A stretch of 64,000 bases of DNA from Mycobacterium ostraviense. GTDB taxonomy: Bacteria; Actinomycetota; Actinomycetes; Mycobacteriales; Mycobacteriaceae. The notes beneath the pieces were generated by a model. It did not search any database. It was not told the origin of the DNA and saw only the letters and a program-made list of their open reading frames with translations. The DNA is taken from assembly GCF_002705925.1 (NCBI RefSeq), contig NZ_NKRE01000001.1:1495238-1559237 (forward strand). The letters run 5' to 3'. The position numbers were made by a program, and so were the translations under genes. Below, piece after piece: positions 61,908-64,000 of the stretch (the stretch's first letter is position 1; every line of letters begins with the position of its first letter).

Positions 61908-62990
61908 ATGGTTGTGGCGCAGACTATTTGGAGCAGCAGACCTGCCGACCTTTATGGTCGTCGCAGCCGCGACCGCATGTTGACCGCATTGTGCGGGGTG
62001 GGCGCTCTGTTCGGCGGTTTCGCGTCGGCGTCGCGGTGGACGCCATCGCGGATAGTGCCGGTGCAGCGGAACATTGCCGCCGTGGTGGCCAAACGCGAAG
62101 TGGTTGCCCCCGACGTGATTGCGTTGACGTTGGCCGACCGTGACGGCGGGCTGCTGCCATCCTGGACCCCCGGAGCGCACATCGACGTTCGGCTGCCCTC
62201 GGGGCGGCGCCGGCAGTACTCGCTGTGCGGTCCGCCAGGTCGGCGCATCGACTACCGCATCGCCGTGCGACGGATCGCCGACGGCGGCGGCGGTTCGATA
62301 GAGATGCATGACGCCTTCCGCGAGGGCGACCCGCTGACGTTCGAAGGCCCCCGCAACGCGTTCTATCTCGTCACCGACGAGCACCACGTGCTGTTCGTGA
62401 TCGGCGGTATTGGGGTGACGCCGATCCTGCCGATGATCCGGCTGGCCCATCAGCACGGAATCGACTGGCGCGCAACCTATGCCGGCCGGAGCCGAGACTA
62501 CATGCCGTTGTTGGACGAGGTGCTGGCGGTGGCGCCGGATCGGGTCACCGTCTGGGCCGACGACGAGCGAGGCCGCTTCCCCACCGCCGAAGATCTGCTT
62601 GCCGACGCCGGTCCGACGACGGCGGTGTATGTGTGCGGGCCGACCGGGATGCTGGAGTCGGTGCGGGCCGCGCGCGACCAACACGACGCCGCGCCGCTGC
62701 ACTATGAGCGGTTCGGTCCGCCGCCGGTGGTCGACGGTGTTCCCTTCGAGCTGGAATTGGCGCGATCGCAGCAGGTGCTCACGGTGCCGGCCGACCGGTC
62801 GGCGCTGGGCGTCATGCTCGACCACGAGCCGGCGACCGCGTATTCGTGCCGGCAAGGGTTCTGCGGGACCTGCAAAGTCAAGGTGCTGGCCGGCGAGGTT
62901 GATCGTCGGGGGCGCGCTGCGGAGGGTGAGGACGAAATGCTGGTCTGCGTCTCGCGGGCTCGAAGCGATCGGGTGGTGATCGACGCCTGA
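61908..62990 (+). CDS. PDR/VanB-type ferredoxin reductase
   Basis: A 360-residue reductase of the phthalate-dioxygenase-reductase/vanillate-demethylase type. An N-terminal ~60-residue extension has a hydrophobic stretch (LTALCGVGALFGGF), possibly membrane-binding. The flavin domain has RQYSLCGPPG, and the NAD(P) domain has FVIGGIGVTPILPM and YVCGPTGMLESV. The C-terminal [2Fe-2S] domain has YSCRQGFCGTCKVKVLAG with a distal cysteine in MLVCVSRA. Such enzymes supply electrons to non-haem iron oxygenases. It starts 4 bp after the EphD-like stop and ends the operon, so its electron acceptor is most likely the PF10118 protein or a product-modifying enzyme elsewhere. Confidence 0.92.
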   Translation: MVVAQTIWSSRPADLYGRRSRDRMLTALCGVGALFGGFASASRWTPSRIVPVQRNIAAVVAKREVVAPDVIALTLADRDGGLLPSWTPGAHIDVRLPSGRRRQYSLCGPPGRRIDYRIAVRRIADGGGGSIEMHDAFREGDPLTFEGPRNAFYLVTDEHHVLFVIGGIGVTPILPMIRLAHQHGIDWRATYAGRSRDYMPLLDEVLAVAPDRVTVWADDERGRFPTAEDLLADAGPTTAVYVCGPTGMLESVRAARDQHDAAPLHYERFGPPPVVDGVPFELELARSQQVLTVPADRSALGVMLDHEPATAYSCRQGFCGTCKVKVLAGEVDRRGRAAEGEDEMLVCVSRARSDRVVIDA

Positions 62991-63032
62991 GTGCGACTGA
63001 GAACGTCGCGATTGGTTCGTCGACATTTCGAG

Positions 63033-63401
63033 CTACACGTACTCGTTCCGTGAGAGGACAAGCGTCTCCGTGGGTGCGGAAATGTCGACATAGTGATGAC
63101 CCGGACCGGTGGTGCTATGAGTCATCGCCGTCGACAACTCGATGATTTCTATCGCCTTGGCATCGTCGAGCCGCCACGCGACCTTGTCGTCGTGCAACTC
63201 AATATCAGCCGCGCCGGGATCGATCAGCAAGTCGTGGATCTTCCCGTCGTGCGCCATTCGCGACGACCCCTGGCGCTCAGCCTGAACCAGCGCCGCGAGG
63301 ACGGTATTCACCCCGGCGGTGTCCATGGCCAACAACACCGCGTCGTCACCGAAGTAGAACCTTGGAGCCAGTTCGGCACGAACTACGGTCATGGTTCTCA
63401 T
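63033..63401 (-). CDS. Small protein of unknown function
   Basis: A 122-residue soluble protein, MRTMTVVRAELAPRFYFGDD onward, with a beta-rich N-terminus and an acidic centre (LLIDPGAADIELHDDKVAWR). The C-terminal part EIIELSTAMTHSTTGPGHHY is polar. I recognise no family. GAGAAAG lies just upstream of the ATG at 63401, and a second ATG at 63392 is equally possible. It converges with the reductase gene ending at 62990. The composition and uninterrupted frame support a real gene; function unknown. Confidence 0.6.
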   Translation of the reverse strand: MRTMTVVRAELAPRFYFGDDAVLLAMDTAGVNTVLAALVQAERQGSSRMAHDGKIHDLLIDPGAADIELHDDKVAWRLDDAKAIEIIELSTAMTHSTTGPGHHYVDISAPTETLVLSRNEYV

Positions 63402-63640
63402 ACTTTCTCACGGGCAGCCGAAGCGGGACAGCGCACTCCGGTGTCTTTCCGAGACATGTTCATCCTAGGTCTGAGGTGGATGCCTTTCTTCGCTTCCCGC
63501 ACTTGGCCGATCTCATCGTCGAGCCCACACAGCTGACCCGCTAGAAGCGGATATTATTGGTGCACTGAATAATTCGTACCAACGATAGTTACTCCAGCGG
63601 TTGTAGTCCCGAGGTTGACTGAGTGACGAATATTTTGCCA
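63402..63640. other. Intergenic region with no recognised feature
   Basis: Upstream of the small minus-strand gene. A moderately AT-rich patch lies at about 63540-63600. No repeats, RNA genes or ORFs with support are seen. Confidence 0.5.
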
Positions 63641-63930
63641 TTCGCCTCGGCCCGCCAACCAGCCGCCATGCCGCCAGACGCGGATGAACTCGGCTGGCGT
63701 AGAACGTGTTCGGGAAGGGTCGGCCAGCCGGACCGGTTGCTCGTGACGGCAACTGCCGCATGGTTTTCCACCGTGGGTACTTCAAGACCTGGCGGTGCGC
63801 GACGCTGGGCGTGACCATGGCCAGCGCCCGGATCGTCGACGCGCAATCGCTCAAAGCTGCTGACACCGTCAGCAGGGTCACTCGCGGGTTTGACCTGTCT
63901 GGGTTCACGATTGGGGATTCGCGGTAGCCC
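63641..63930 (+). mobile_element. Probable IS5-family transposase remnant
   Basis: The plus-strand frame contains RMVFHRGYFKTWR, followed in order by ARIVDAQSLKAADTVSRVTR and GFDLSG. The second piece resembles the conserved IDSQSVK-ADT-RG(Y/F)D region before the first catalytic acid of IS5/DUF4096-type transposases, and the first recalls the preceding YxYFRxWR segment. Catalytic regions downstream are absent and the frame stops at 63925-63927. No terminal inverted repeats are seen. Identification rests on these short motifs only. Confidence 0.45.
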
Positions 63931-64000
63931 GGCACCGCAAGTGGCGGTGCCCTCCACCCCGATCCGCTGCACCTGTCCCAACGAAGCCAGAAATCTCATG

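Overview
The window looks like chromosomal DNA of a slow-growing, non-tuberculous Mycobacterium. Coding DNA is GC-rich, GTG starts and 4-bp ATGA/GTGA overlaps are common, and there are five PPE genes, four of them with long glycine/asparagine-type repeat tails. Gene order follows, from memory, the M. tuberculosis segment around Rv3143 to Rv3171c (response-regulator-like gene, nuoA-N, PPE, MoxR/DUF58 cluster, TetR, Rv3168, Rv3169, aofH, hpx). Species cannot be fixed from the sequence alone.

Layout. 1-8.8 kb: three minus-strand PPE genes (the first runs off the left edge) flank a small NTF2-like/YceI-like pair. 9.2-10.6 kb: a split small membrane ORF, a methyltransferase and an atypical receiver protein. 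10.9-26.5 kb: the complete 14-gene nuoA-N operon for proton-pumping NADH:menaquinone oxidoreductase (complex I), mostly with overlapping genes. 26.5-32.7 kb: a VapBC-type toxin-antitoxin pair whose toxin gene is frameshifted, and two further long PPE genes. 32.9-38.7 kb: a minus-strand run of membrane protein, DUF58, MoxR ATPase, small membrane protein, DUF4129 protein, SDR and TetR regulator. 38.7-46.8 kb: a divergent phosphotransferase-like gene and Rv3169-like gene, then two flavin amine oxidases separated by an alpha/beta hydrolase, then an NTF2-like/DUF2652 pair. 46.9-51.0 kb: a degenerate zone where broken pieces of prpC, prpD, an MMPL transporter and a non-ribosomal peptide synthetase lie head-to-tail on the minus strand, with one intact MbtH-like gene. 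51.2-54.98 kb: a DMT transporter, an SDR, a diacylglycerol-kinase-family enzyme and a small putative DNA-binding protein. 54.98-55.92 kb: a gene-free, repeat-bearing region that becomes strongly AT-rich. 55.9-63.0 kb: a tight four-gene plus-strand operon encoding a fatty-acyl-AMP-ligase/carrier/thioester-reductase protein, a PF10118 metal-dependent hydrolase, an EphD-like hydrolase-SDR fusion and a ferredoxin-type reductase. The right edge has one small conserved-looking ORF and a probable transposase remnant.

The best candidate for an undescribed system is the 55.9-63.0 kb operon with its unusual upstream region. Its domains suggest a route in which a fatty acid is activated, carried on an acyl carrier domain, released reductively as an aldehyde or alcohol, and then modified by a candidate di-metal enzyme with its own reductase. 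This is inference from domain content. The second notable item is the 48.2-50.8 kb scar, which joins fragments of two unrelated loci: an NRPS/MMPL lipopeptide-type locus and the methylcitrate cycle.
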